Notes: generated by a model from the sequence alone, not told the origin. A stretch of 64,000 bases of DNA from Saliterribacillus persicus (GCF_003337485.1 NZ_QPJJ01000001.1:124001-188000), one strand, 5' to 3'; numbered from the stretch's first letter, positions 8,998 to 17,748 are shown. Numbers and translations: made by a program.

Positions 8998-10610
8998 CTT
9001 CATATGGAATTTGGATGATTGCCCTAACGATTCTTTATACATTAGCACTAATCGTTGCAGGCAATTTAGCGAAAAGAAAAGCACAACAAACAGATGGCTA
9101 CTTCGTTGGTGGAAGAACCTTCCGCTGGTGGACCGTAGCATTTTGTATCACTGGTTTATTTTCAGGCTCCACCTATATCTCGATCGTTGAGCTCTCCTAT
9201 TTAACAGGCGTCTCAGCCATTTGGTACGGTGTAGCAGAAACCATTCAAGTTTTGATCATCGCGCTATTAATGATTAAAAAGTTTCGCGAAAGATTACTCG
9301 TTACCATCAGTGGTCTAATTGGTGACACATACGGTCGCGGTGCAAAGGCTATCTCAGGTGCCATTACAGCAGTCGCCTTTCCAATGTGGTCGGTTGCTAC
9401 AGCAATTGCGTTCGCCTCAGCTTTTCACGTATTTACAGGCATCTCCCTTTCTCTATCAGTAGCTTTTACAGCCATTTTATTATTTGTTTATTTACAAGCT
9501 GGTGGAATGTGGTCGATTGCCTTTACCCAAACGATGAACACGATTGTTTTCGCACTTATGTTTACGATTGGAACGATCGCCTTTTTTATCAATCCAGGAA
9601 TCAGTGGCTTACAACAATTAGCCGTCGACCGTCCCGAATTATTTGATTGGACAGGTGTAGGGCTACAAGTAATTCTCGTATGGTTTGCTACCTTCTTTGT
9701 CAATGTCATCTTAGCACAAGCAGCATTCCAAATGGCCCTTTCTTGTAAAACGCCTGAGGAAGGACAAAAGGGGCTTATTATAGCGGAAATTATGAGCATT
9801 CCCTTTATTGTGTTAGGTATTGTCTTTGGTTTATCTGCGGCTGTAGTAGTACCGGGCGAAAGCAAAGGGTTAGTGGCTCTCCCGCTCTACCTAATGGAAG
9901 TACTACCCGCACCACTAGTAGGATTGTTCTTTCTTGGTATTTGGGCATGTGCCCTTGGTTGGGGTGCGCCTTGTCAGTTCTCAGGTGCAACCAGCTTAGG
10001 AAGAGACGTTGGAAGCGCCGTTTTTCCTGGAGCTTCCCCGCAAAAGCTGGTCGTCTATACAAAGTGGTCTCTATTATTTTTAACTGTATTGATGATTGTA
10101 TTTGGATTTTTACGAACCGAACAATCCGCCTGGTGGAACGTTCTCGCGTGGACAATGCGGAACTCAGCTACCTTCGCTCCTGTAGTAGCTGCACTGTTTT
10201 GGCCACTAGTTTCTAAAAATGCTGTTATCGGGTCCCTCGTTAGTGGGTTCTCAGCAGGGATTGTTTGGTACTATTTAAGCGGCTGGAGCCCTACTGATTT
10301 CCACCTGGACATTCACCCAGTTTGGATTGGTATGATTGCTAACATCTCTGTTATGGTTCTTGTTACACTATTCGAACAACGCGGAACATGGGAAGTAAAA
10401 CGAACTGCTTCTGTTAAAGGACCTGCAGTCGTTATTAGCTCAATCGTTTTACTTTTTGTAAATATTATTTTCTTCTCGTCACTTAAATCTCTTGGGCTTA
10501 TTGGTCCATTACTGTTTTTACTGATATTAGCAGTCTTTATCAGCTGTATCATTTACTGTAAACCAAAAGCAGATATTAATGATGATTATCGAACAGCTTC
10601 TTCCTATTAA
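8994..10610 (+). CDS. Sodium:solute symporter (SSS family), candidate sulfur-compound importer
   Basis: A 538-residue integral membrane protein of the SSS (PutP/PanF-like) family with about 13 hydrophobic helices. The N-terminal segment DGYFVGGRTFRWW and the following SGLIGDTYGRGA region are typical. Family members use the sodium gradient to import amino acids, vitamins or sugars. The start overlaps the OsmC-like gene (ATGA), and both lie behind a SAM-I riboswitch. Riboswitch control points to methionine, a precursor or another organosulfur compound as substrate, but no residue seen here proves it. A terminator overlaps the last codons. Confidence 0.87.
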   Translation: MTSYGIWMIALTILYTLALIVAGNLAKRKAQQTDGYFVGGRTFRWWTVAFCITGLFSGSTYISIVELSYLTGVSAIWYGVAETIQVLIIALLMIKKFRERLLVTISGLIGDTYGRGAKAISGAITAVAFPMWSVATAIAFASAFHVFTGISLSLSVAFTAILLFVYLQAGGMWSIAFTQTMNTIVFALMFTIGTIAFFINPGISGLQQLAVDRPELFDWTGVGLQVILVWFATFFVNVILAQAAFQMALSCKTPEEGQKGLIIAEIMSIPFIVLGIVFGLSAAVVVPGESKGLVALPLYLMEVLPAPLVGLFFLGIWACALGWGAPCQFSGATSLGRDVGSAVFPGASPQKLVVYTKWSLLFLTVLMIVFGFLRTEQSAWWNVLAWTMRNSATFAPVVAALFWPLVSKNAVIGSLVSGFSAGIVWYYLSGWSPTDFHLDIHPVWIGMIANISVMVLVTLFEQRGTWEVKRTASVKGPAVVISSIVLLFVNIIFFSSLKSLGLIGPLLFLLILAVFISCIIYCKPKADINDDYRTASSY

Positions 10611-10627
10611 GGAAGTGGCTGTTTTTT
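10592..10627 (+). terminator. Terminator overlapping the symporter stop codon
   Basis: AACAGCTTCTTCC and GGAAGTGGCTGTT form a stem with G-U pairs around the stop codon, followed by TTTTTT. Confidence 0.8.
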
Positions 10628-10796
10628 CTTTTCCGTTATTTCTCTTGCATTTCTAGTTTGTGAAAAGCATAATAAGATTAGAAAAACTTACTTTCACGTC
10701 ATTACATATTATAAATTTTTATTTTCTTATACGATTTTCTTATCGTATACAAAAGCTATAGCTAAAAATCAAAGATAAGCTGAAAGGATCTGTAAG

Positions 10797-11444
10797 ATGG
10801 GGACAACACACGTTTTTTCAAAGAAAGAAGAAATTGCTAATTCCGTCACACATGGTATTGGCATGATTTTAAGTATTGCAGCACTGGTAATCTTAATTGT
10901 TTTGGCTACATTAAAAGGAACCGTATGGCACATCGTCAGTTTCACCTTATTCGGTTCTACTATGTTTCTCTTATATACCTCATCCACTCTACTGCATGCG
11001 CTGCCTAAAGGTCGCGCTAAAAATGTTTTTGAGGTGCTTGATCATTCCTCGATTTACTTTTTTATAGCAGGAACCTATACACCTTTTCTATTCGTCGTCG
11101 TAAAAGGTGTGCAGGGATGGACACTCTTTGGAATTGTATGGGGGCTCGCAATAGCTGGTACAATCTTTAAAGCATATTTCGTTAAACGTTTCGTTGTTGT
11201 ATCAACACTACTTTACGTGGTAATGGGCTGGCTAATTGTTTTTACATGGGGACCTTTAACAGAAAATCTTCATCCTAATGGCATTCTGCTGTTGGCACTT
11301 GGTGGTATTTTGTATACATTTGGCGCCGTCTTTTATGTATGGCGAGGGTTTCGTTATCACCATGCCCTCTGGCATTTATTCGTATTAGCAGCTAGTATTC
11401 TTCATTTCTTCTGTGTCATTCTATACGTCCTACCACTAGAATAA
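10797..11444 (+). CDS. Hemolysin III / TrhA family membrane protein (PAQR-like)
   Basis: A 215-residue, seven-helix membrane protein of the hemolysin III/YqfA group. The conserved acidic and histidine residues are visible: EEIANSVTHGIG near the N-terminus, LLHALP and FEVLDHSSIYFFIAGTYTPF in the middle, and ALWHLFVLAASILHFF at the C-terminus. In PAQR relatives these His and Asp residues bind a metal. Despite the name, hemolysis is not its established role; E. coli TrhA affects membrane energetics and fluidity. Start ATG follows AAAGGATCTG. It is 25 bases upstream of the FlaR-like gene, possibly in one transcript. Confidence 0.88.
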   Translation: MGTTHVFSKKEEIANSVTHGIGMILSIAALVILIVLATLKGTVWHIVSFTLFGSTMFLLYTSSTLLHALPKGRAKNVFEVLDHSSIYFFIAGTYTPFLFVVVKGVQGWTLFGIVWGLAIAGTIFKAYFVKRFVVVSTLLYVVMGWLIVFTWGPLTENLHPNGILLLALGGILYTFGAVFYVWRGFRYHHALWHLFVLAASILHFFCVILYVLPLE

Positions 11445-11469
11445 GGTAGGATAAGAAGGAGGCAATTTT

Positions 11470-11976
11470 TTGAGAAAAATTGCAATTATCGGTTCACCGG
11501 GTAGCGGAAAATCAACGCTAGCCCGCGAGCTCGGTTCATCATTAACTCTACCTATCTATCATCTCGATGCGCTATTATGGAAGCCAAACTGGGAAATGAC
11601 TGATCGAGCGGAGCAAATCGATATTCAAAAAGATATTTTGAAAGAAGATTCATGGATCATCGACGGCAATTACGCAGGTACAATTGACTTAAGAATACAA
11701 GCAGCAGACACGATCATTCTTCTAGACTTTTCAAGATACAGGTGCATCTATCAAGCTACAAAACGGGTGTTCAAGTACAGGAATCGTATTCGACCTGATA
11801 TGCAAAAGGATTGCCCAGAACGCTTTGATCTGGAATTCTTCCGATTCATTTGGAATTTCAATAAACATATCAAACCAAAAGTTTTAGCTAAATTAACTTC
11901 ACTTTCAGAAGAGAAGAAAATTCTCCACTTCACCTCCAAGCGTCAGTTAGACAAATGGAAAAGTGAAAATATGTGA
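11470..11976 (+). CDS. FlaR-like P-loop NTPase (topology modulation protein, adenylate-kinase-like)
   Basis: A 168-residue P-loop protein. The Walker A motif GSPGSGKST occupies residues 8-16, followed by LPIYHLDALLWKPNW and IIDGNYAGTIDLR, the pattern of the family annotated as DNA topology modulation protein FlaR and resembling small nucleoside kinases. The biochemical role is not established. TTG is the start, with GGAGG about ten bases upstream. The last two bases of its TGA stop are also the first two bases of a 21-nt tandem array that forms its 3' untranslated region. Confidence 0.8.
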   Translation: MRKIAIIGSPGSGKSTLARELGSSLTLPIYHLDALLWKPNWEMTDRAEQIDIQKDILKEDSWIIDGNYAGTIDLRIQAADTIILLDFSRYRCIYQATKRVFKYRNRIRPDMQKDCPERFDLEFFRFIWNFNKHIKPKVLAKLTSLSEEKKILHFTSKRQLDKWKSENM

Positions 11977-12226
11977 GTTTGTGCGTGAACCTAACGAATT
12001 TGTGCGTGAACTCCGTGAGTTTGTGCGTGAATCATCGAAAAGTGTGCGTGAACACAACGAATTTGTGCGTAAAAGCGTCAAATAGAAAGATGAATAGTTG
12101 TAATTTGGTCATGAAACGTTCTAGTTTGGCCATGAAAGTTTCCGATTTGGCCATGAAGTGCTGTCGATTGGCTATGAAGCGACTTCGTTTGGTCATGAAA
12201 CTCTCAAGTATGGTCATGAAACGTTT
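11975..12226 (+). repeat. Tandem array 1: twelve 21-nt units, core changes midway
   Basis: Twelve units of exactly 21 bases run without a single insertion or deletion. Units 1-5 share core TTTGTGCGTGAAC, unit 6 is degenerate, and units 7-12 share TTTGGYCATGAA; the frame TTTGnnnnTGAA is kept throughout while the other 8-9 bases vary freely. The first unit begins inside the stop codon of the FlaR-like gene and the array ends about 60 bases before a terminator, so it lies in a 3' untranslated region. Because 21 is divisible by three the stretch is open for 93 codons from a GTG, giving a heptad pattern such as LCVNxxx and LAMKxxx, but this looks like a by-product of the array. Confidence 0.9.
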
Positions 12227-12287
12227 TGTTCGATCAAGATTCGTCTACTATTAACGTAGAATATATCAACTTTTATATTATTTCATA

Positions 12288-12318
12288 AAAAAATGCGCAC
12301 AGAATTTTGTGCGCATTT
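12288..12318 (-). terminator. Terminator between array 1 and the ROK gene (bidirectional)
   Basis: AAATGCGCAC and GTGCGCATTT form a perfect ten-base stem with an eight-base loop. T-rich flanks on both sides allow it to serve the FlaR-like transcript and the convergent ROK gene, whose stop codon it overlaps. Confidence 0.85.
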
Positions 12319-13513
12319 ATCTTTTTATCATCTCTTGTAATGCATAGATCGCAGCACCTCGAACGCTTGCCTCTTCTCTCAATTCTCCAATATCAAATTT
12401 TACTCTGTCTCTTCCAAGAGGATTAATAAAAGCTTTTGCGCTCTCGACTACCTTCTCTTTGTAGAATGGATAACGATCAATTAATTCGCCGCTTAAGATA
12501 ACCTTTTCAGGGTGTAAGATTTGCACAACGTTACTTAATCCGACTCCATAATAATGTGCTGATTCTAGCAGGATGTTTTTTACTTGTTGGTCACCCGCTT
12601 CTACTGCGTTAAAAACGTCTTCCATCGATAACGCGTCAATCTTAGCATCGCTAACAGGCCTCTTTCCCATTGCTCCACTCTTTCTAGCATAGGCTCGGAC
12701 TTTTCCCAAAATCGCTTGAAAGGATAGAAAATCGACTAGCTTTTTCGGATTATCTTTATCTATGAAAAGAACCATTTCTCCAATCGCACTGGCGTCTCCT
12801 GTCTGGTTGTGAGTAATTTCACCATCCGTTAAGACGCCACAACGAACACCGATCCCGCTAATACAATAGAGGATATTGTGGTCCAAGCTATTACCAAGTG
12901 TATATTCGGCGACTGCTGCTGTGTTTGCGCCATTTTCTAAGAAGACTGGTCGATCGAAGCGTTTTGTTAATGCATCAACAATTTCTACTTGCTCCGACTC
13001 GCCAGATAAAAATTGTGCCTTGGACGTGATGATTCCTTTTTCACGATCAAGTGGACCAACGGAACCAACCCCAATTGCTAAAATATCTGTTGGTGTTTTC
13101 TGCTGCTTTTTGAGTAAGGCGTGTATTTCTATTTCTATTTTTTCTAGTGTCATCTTAGGATGATGTGCTTCTGTCATATTAAATTGAGTCGATTCGATTA
13201 CTTCAAAAGTTAAATTCGTGATCACAATTTTTGTTTTCCGTCTGGAAATATCAATGCCAACTAGTAAATTCGCATCAGGATTGATCGCATAAACCGCGGG
13301 TGGCCTTCCACCTGAGGATGCTTCATATTCATGAATATCAATTAACTTTCTCTCCATTAAAGCATCGAGATAACGAACTAAAGTGGTTTGTTTTATATCT
13401 AACTTCTCAATTAATTCTGCTTTTGTTAAGCCATCATGTTTTTGAAGGAGTTTATACACTTCACGCATCGCTCCATATTTTTTTCCTTTTTCGAGCAAAA
13501 ATTCTCTTAACAT
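12317..13513 (-). CDS. ROK family transcriptional regulator (XylR/NagC-like)
   Basis: A 398-residue regulator. An N-terminal winged helix (LTKAELIEKLDIKQTTLVRY, about residues 29-48, then wing SSGGRPPAVYAI) is followed by a ROK sugar-kinase-like domain from about residue 85. ROK signatures include VGIDISRRKTKIVI, the VGPLDREKGII segment and ENGANTAAVAEY. The classical cysteine-rich zinc motif of ROK kinases is not evident, consistent with a regulator rather than an active kinase. It probably binds a sugar or sugar phosphate and represses transport or catabolic genes; given the many glycosidases in the window a hemicellulose sugar is plausible. No neighbouring target is obvious. Confidence 0.85.
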   Translation of the reverse strand: MLREFLLEKGKKYGAMREVYKLLQKHDGLTKAELIEKLDIKQTTLVRYLDALMERKLIDIHEYEASSGGRPPAVYAINPDANLLVGIDISRRKTKIVITNLTFEVIESTQFNMTEAHHPKMTLEKIEIEIHALLKKQQKTPTDILAIGVGSVGPLDREKGIITSKAQFLSGESEQVEIVDALTKRFDRPVFLENGANTAAVAEYTLGNSLDHNILYCISGIGVRCGVLTDGEITHNQTGDASAIGEMVLFIDKDNPKKLVDFLSFQAILGKVRAYARKSGAMGKRPVSDAKIDALSMEDVFNAVEAGDQQVKNILLESAHYYGVGLSNVVQILHPEKVILSGELIDRYPFYKEKVVESAKAFINPLGRDRVKFDIGELREEASVRGAAIYALQEMIKR

Positions 13514-13537
13514 TTACTTCAGCCCTTTTCAATCCCT

Positions 13538-14077
13538 TTAGTAATACAATACTATACCTAGTCCTGCCGATATTGCAATGACGAAGATTGGATGAAGTTT
13601 GATTTTAATTAAAGCAAATAAAGACAAAGCAAAAATGCCAAGCAAGGAGGCGGTGTGCCAATTCATCGTTCCCACTACATTATTTGTAATAGCGAAGCGG
13701 ATAGCAGCATAAATGATTAGGCCCGTAATAATTGGCCTGAGTCCATAAAAAGCTGATTTCACAAATATATTTTTATTCATTTTAAAGAAAAACGTTGCTA
13801 TGATTAATATAATAAACAATGATGGTAGCATCATTCCTAAAGCAGCTACGACAGCACCTAGTAAATCTGCGGTTTGATAACCCACGAAAATAGCACTGTT
13901 GGTTGCTATTGGCCCTGGAGACATTCCTGCAATTGCGATCACATCGGTTAACTCTTGTGTATTCATCCAGCCGTGCTTGGTTACTTCAAGTTCAATAACT
14001 GGAATCATCGCATAACCACCGCCAAAGGAAACAAATCCGATCATTAAAAAGGTTGTGAAAATTTCCCACAATAACAT
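13538..14077 (-). CDS. Chromate transporter family protein, half-size (second of pair)
   Basis: This 179-residue membrane protein is one ChrA half. GFVSFGGGYAMIPVIELEV near the N-terminus and GMSPGPIATNSAIFVGY are the family signatures. ATG 14083 lies almost on the ribosome site GGGGGAGG, so ATG 14077 with seven-base spacing is taken. It follows another ChrA half after 14 bases, and such pairs form one transporter, the two-gene equivalent of long-chain ChrA. Family members export chromate, but many homologues in non-resistant bacteria have unknown substrates. No resistance genes surround it, so chromate is not certain. Confidence 0.87.
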   Translation of the reverse strand: MLLWEIFTTFLMIGFVSFGGGYAMIPVIELEVTKHGWMNTQELTDVIAIAGMSPGPIATNSAIFVGYQTADLLGAVVAALGMMLPSLFIILIIATFFFKMNKNIFVKSAFYGLRPIITGLIIYAAIRFAITNNVVGTMNWHTASLLGIFALSLFALIKIKLHPIFVIAISAGLGIVLYY

Positions 14078-14091
14078 ATCCATACCTCCCC

Positions 14092-14727
14092 CTACACTAT
14101 TTCTGCTTTTTGTTTTGATTCTTCTTTATCCATTGCTGTGAAAATACCTAATTTCTTTCTAATTTGAACAAGTAAAATCCCTACGCCCATGCCTCCAATA
14201 ATTATCAGGACCGGGTGAATATGCAAGAAAAATAAAATAGCTACCGTAATCACCATAACGGTCAGTGTTGTTTTATCATAAATTGCTGTCAATCCAATCT
14301 TGTACGCTGCATAAACAATTAACGCTACAATTGCAGATCGAATTCCGATGAATGCCGCTTCAATATATGGGTTATCCTTCACAAGAATAAATAACATACT
14401 TAGTCCAACTACAATCAAAAAGGTTGGTAAAAGAACGCCAAGCATTGCAGCAACCGCACCTCTCACGCCTGCTAAACGAAAACCGATGAATGTAGCGGAG
14501 TTAATTGCAATCGCTCCTGGCACAGATTCACTAATGGCGAATACTTCTGTTACATCATTTGGCTTTATCCATTTTTTTCGATCAACCACTTCTCTTTCAA
14601 TCATGGGAATCATCGCATAACCGCCACCAAATGTGACCGGCCCTATTTTTAAAAAGGTAAGAAAAATTTGTAGTATAAAGGTCCAAGAAGGACGTTGTTT
14701 TGTGGTTTGGGCTTTCTCCTGTTGCAC
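14092..14727 (-). CDS. Chromate transporter family protein, half-size (first of pair)
   Basis: A 211-residue ChrA-type membrane protein, the first gene of the two-gene transporter. GPVTFGGGYAMIPMIEREV and SVPGAIAINSATFIGF are diagnostic and parallel the same motifs in the downstream partner. The start is GTG, preceded by AAAGGAG about 11 bases upstream. A 16-base perfect inverted repeat lies about 70 bases upstream in the divergent gap towards the GNAT gene and may be its operator. The C-terminal 20 residues are charged and cytoplasmic. Confidence 0.87.
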   Translation of the reverse strand: MQQEKAQTTKQRPSWTFILQIFLTFLKIGPVTFGGGYAMIPMIEREVVDRKKWIKPNDVTEVFAISESVPGAIAINSATFIGFRLAGVRGAVAAMLGVLLPTFLIVVGLSMLFILVKDNPYIEAAFIGIRSAIVALIVYAAYKIGLTAIYDKTTLTVMVITVAILFFLHIHPVLIIIGGMGVGILLVQIRKKLGIFTAMDKEESKQKAEIV

Positions 14728-14794
14728 TATTGATCGTCTCCTTTAAAATCCATTCCATCAAAAAATTTTCCTATTTATGATGTATTTCTAGTAT

Positions 14795-14829
14795 AGCATA
14801 CTTTTATCCATTTTGGATAAAAGTATGCT
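14795..14829. promoter_or_regulatory. Perfect 16-bp inverted repeat in divergent promoter region
   Basis: AGCATACTTTTATCCA and its exact reverse complement TGGATAAAAGTATGCT are separated by TTT. It sits between the divergent chromate-transporter and GNAT genes and has no clean poly-T tail in either direction, so an operator or leader hairpin is likelier than a terminator. Confidence 0.6.
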
Positions 14830-15005
14830 TAAAAAGTTTTTTTAGTATTTCTCTAAAAATAGATAAAAGCTTTTCTAAGCCACTCTAAAAACAAATTTTT
14901 ATTTTATGCAACTGCTCAAATACGTAAGGAATAGGTAAATACTTTTACTTTATGTTTAGATCAAAAACAAGCTATACTAGATTAATAAAGAGGGTGGTTT
15001 AGACC

Positions 15006-15410
15006 ATGACGATTTTTTACAGGCAAGACACAGAAAATATCACAGAAGAAAATCTAAAAGAACTCTTTCTCTCTGTTGAATGGGAGTCAGCACAATTCCC
15101 GGAAAAATTATTACAGGCAATTAAAGGATCCGACGAAGTCATTGCAGCCTGGGATGGGGACGAACTGATTGGTTTAATCAATGCACTTTCAGATGGCGCT
15201 TTAACAGTTTATTTTCACTATGTGTTGACCCATCCAAGCTATCAAGGTAAAGGAATTGGCAAAGAAATGATGGATAAAATGCTTGATTTGTATCAAGGAT
15301 ACCAAACGAAAATGTTAGTAGCTTATCCGAATGTCGTGGAGTTTTATGGGAAAATAGGTTTTAAAACAGAAGAAGGAAATACACCGATGTATATGAAAGG
15401 AAAGAATTGA
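15006..15410 (+). CDS. GNAT family N-acetyltransferase
   Basis: A 134-residue acetyltransferase of the small GNAT type. The acetyl-CoA binding motif A is clear (LTHPSYQGKGIGKEMMDKML, about residues 76-95), preceded by the beta-strand ALTVYFHYV and followed by the late motif VVEFYGKIGFK. It transfers an acetyl group from acetyl-CoA to an unknown amine. ATG is preceded by AGAGGGTGG. It appears monocistronic and converges with the LysR gene across a strong hairpin. Substrate cannot be predicted. Confidence 0.85.
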   Translation: MTIFYRQDTENITEENLKELFLSVEWESAQFPEKLLQAIKGSDEVIAAWDGDELIGLINALSDGALTVYFHYVLTHPSYQGKGIGKEMMDKMLDLYQGYQTKMLVAYPNVVEFYGKIGFKTEEGNTPMYMKGKN

Positions 15411-15428
15411 TTCATCTAATCATTTTTC

Positions 15429-15475
15429 GGCACATCAAGGGGACTTTCATAATAAAAAAGTTCCCTTGATGTGCC
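15429..15475 (+). terminator. Strong hairpin between convergent GNAT and LysR genes
   Basis: GGCACATCAAGGGGACT and AGTTCCCTTGATGTGCC form a long stem, midway between two convergent stop codons. The T tract is inside the loop rather than after the stem, so termination efficiency is uncertain. Confidence 0.6.
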
Positions 15476-15500
15476 AATCAAAACAAAATATTACTAATTT

Positions 15501-16421
15501 TTAATAAGCTGAAAAAGTACCTGCTTGCTTATTTTTCACTGTTGTTCGAATACCGTTTATCATGTCTGCGATAAGTGCTTGGTGTTCTTGGTAAAAGGTT
15601 GGCAAATATACCATATGAAAAGTTTGTATAACAATATCTGAAGCATATATTTCTAAATCAAATGCATCTTTCCGGTCAAGGAGTGCCATTTCTGGCATAA
15701 AGGAATATCCCACACCATCACACATTAATTGCCTTACAATATCCATGGAATCGACCTCGATGACTTGCTTTGGCACAAATCCCATTGGCTTAAATAATTC
15801 TTCCTCAATTAATTCGCGAAGTGGGAAACCCTTCTTCAACAGAATGAGAGGAACTCTCGATAATATATGATAGAGTTCTTGATAATTAGGGAGCTTTTGG
15901 CCCTTCGCACCAACTAAATGAATGGGATCACTAAATATCTTTTCTTGCTCTAAACTATCTGGAATAAATTTGTTATGGTTGATGATCGACATATCGAGCG
16001 CTTCCCCGTTTGTAAGCAACATTAATTCCAGGGTGAAACCAGTTTGAATATTCCACGCAACTGGGGTCTTTTGTGTGTTCATTAAGTTTGTAAAGACTGG
16101 TGCAACTAGATGGATTAAAGGTCTCGTTATACCAATTTGAATGTCTTCCTTCTTTTTTTGTGAATTAGATTGTCTGGCAATACTAAGGCCTGTTTCTAAG
16201 GAAAGTAAGCTTTTATAAGCAAAATAATAAAACTTTTCTGCAGCATCGGTTAACTCTGTCCCTCTGCTTGTGCGAATAAACAACCGCACACCCACTTCCG
16301 ATTCCATATTTAGTAGGCGAGCATTGATTGCAGAGTAGGACAGTGGGAGATTTTTAGCTACTTTACTTATACTACGTTTTTCAAATAGTTCGACAAGAAT
16401 CCTTAAATCTAACATATCCAT
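15501..16421 (-). CDS. LysR family transcriptional regulator
   Basis: A 306-residue LysR-type regulator. The N-terminal helix-turn-helix is at about residues 15-40 (RSISKVAKNLPLSYSAINAR) followed by MESEVGVRLFIRTSRGTELT, and the rest is a substrate-binding-like effector domain. It lies 54 bases downstream of an MFS transporter gene on the same strand, so the two may be transcribed together or the regulator may control the transporter. Further upstream on the same strand is an ABC transporter/cysteine hydrolase operon that could also be a target. The effector is unknown. Confidence 0.87.
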   Translation of the reverse strand: MDMLDLRILVELFEKRSISKVAKNLPLSYSAINARLLNMESEVGVRLFIRTSRGTELTDAAEKFYYFAYKSLLSLETGLSIARQSNSQKKKEDIQIGITRPLIHLVAPVFTNLMNTQKTPVAWNIQTGFTLELMLLTNGEALDMSIINHNKFIPDSLEQEKIFSDPIHLVGAKGQKLPNYQELYHILSRVPLILLKKGFPLRELIEEELFKPMGFVPKQVIEVDSMDIVRQLMCDGVGYSFMPEMALLDRKDAFDLEIYASDIVIQTFHMVYLPTFYQEHQALIADMINGIRTTVKNKQAGTFSAY

Positions 16422-16475
16422 CCGTTTTCACCTTCTTTAATGTACCGTTTTAATTATTATAGCATAGCGTTTGTC

Positions 16476-17693
16476 TTATACTTCCTGCTCTTTTTTTGAA
16501 GGAACATAAGCAGCTTTTGCTTCTTTTCTTGAATTTGCTGCAGCAAACATGGCTATGGCTAGCACTGACAGAAGGGTTAAAAAAACAGCTACAATCCAAA
16601 ATGCAAACTCCAAATAAAAGATTGAGGATATTGCTCCAAAAACAAGCGGATCAACTAATTGTGCACCTCTATTCCCCATTAAACGCATACCAAACGCAAT
16701 GCCTCGTTGATCTTCTCTCGTCTGTTCTGAAATAAGAGATAAAGATAATGGTTGATTAATTGCTAGTGCTATACCAGTAATAAAGATGAGTATCCCCATC
16801 GTAAAATAATTGTGAGGAAGCGGTGCTAAGTATAATAAAAGAATGGAAAATGAAAAACTACCGATTAATAGCTTCATATAGCCCAGTCGTTTAATTAAAT
16901 ACGGATAAATAAACTTAATTAGAAGCGCTGAAAAAGAGGCCACCGACAGCAAAAGCCCAATAACGGTATTGCTAAAGCTTAGAGTTTCCATATAAATAGG
17001 TAAAAAAGACATCCTGGCATCAATAATAAACAAGACAATAAATGAAAATAATAAAGCAGCTACAAATCCTAAATTTTTTAACAATCTAGCACTCTCTTTA
17101 TACATCTCTAAAAAATCTGGTTTTTTGTATTCCGTAACTTTAATATCACTTTTAAGTAAATAACTGACCACTGTAAGCAAGATACATATTACACCATACA
17201 ACATAAATGCTGCAGAGTATCCGAAAGTGTCGGACAGAACGCCACCGAGAAGCGGCCCAAGCAATTGTCCTAATGCCATATAAAGGGAAAAGGTGGCAAT
17301 TCTCGTATGATTACTTTTACTTTTTCCTTCTGTAATCATGACTTGAAAGATTAACCAGACAAATAATTGGCCAATTCCTGCCACTGTTTGTGCAATAAGC
17401 AACATCCAAAAACTGTTGGAAATAATATATAGCCCCGCACTCACGACCATCAGCCATGCGCCAATTTGCAGTAATTTATTTTTATCAAATGTACTCACTA
17501 ATCCACCAATTGGAATCGCTAAAAAGAAAGGGAAAAAAGCATATATTCCTAGAATAATACCAATCTCCCAATCCGTTGCACCATTATTATTAGCATAGAG
17601 TGAAATTATAGGTCTGATAGTAGAGTGGGCCAACCAATATAATCCACAGCTTATAGAAATGATCAGCGCCCAGGTTTTCTCGTTGACCAACAT
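16476..17693 (-). CDS. MFS transporter
   Basis: A 405-residue transporter of the major facilitator superfamily with twelve predicted helices and the MFS loop signature between helices 2 and 3 in degenerate form (GGLVSTFDKNKLLQIGAW). A TTG at 17717 is in frame, but GGAGG ending seven bases before ATG 17693 marks the true start. It is separated from the upstream cysteine-hydrolase gene by a terminator and followed by a LysR gene. Drug efflux and metabolite export are both possible and the sequence does not decide. Confidence 0.85.
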   Translation of the reverse strand: MLVNEKTWALIISISCGLYWLAHSTIRPIISLYANNNGATDWEIGIILGIYAFFPFFLAIPIGGLVSTFDKNKLLQIGAWLMVVSAGLYIISNSFWMLLIAQTVAGIGQLFVWLIFQVMITEGKSKSNHTRIATFSLYMALGQLLGPLLGGVLSDTFGYSAAFMLYGVICILLTVVSYLLKSDIKVTEYKKPDFLEMYKESARLLKNLGFVAALLFSFIVLFIIDARMSFLPIYMETLSFSNTVIGLLLSVASFSALLIKFIYPYLIKRLGYMKLLIGSFSFSILLLYLAPLPHNYFTMGILIFITGIALAINQPLSLSLISEQTREDQRGIAFGMRLMGNRGAQLVDPLVFGAISSIFYLEFAFWIVAVFLTLLSVLAIAMFAAANSRKEAKAAYVPSKKEQEV

Positions 17694-17748
17694 AATAAGG
17701 CCTCCCTTTCCAAACAAAAATCGGATTTATTTTTGAAAATAGTGAAAT

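Noticed and set aside
11973..12254. A 93-codon open frame with LCVNxxx/LAMKxxx heptads and a GTG start overlapping the FlaR-like stop
   Set aside because: The frame stays open because the array period of 21 is a multiple of three. There is only a weak ribosome site and array 2, with period 20, has the same nature without coding frame. Annotated as repeat instead.
13538..14727. A possible frameshifted single chromate transporter
   Set aside because: Each half has its own start with ribosome site and its own complete signature set. Paired half-size ChrA genes are a normal arrangement in Firmicutes.
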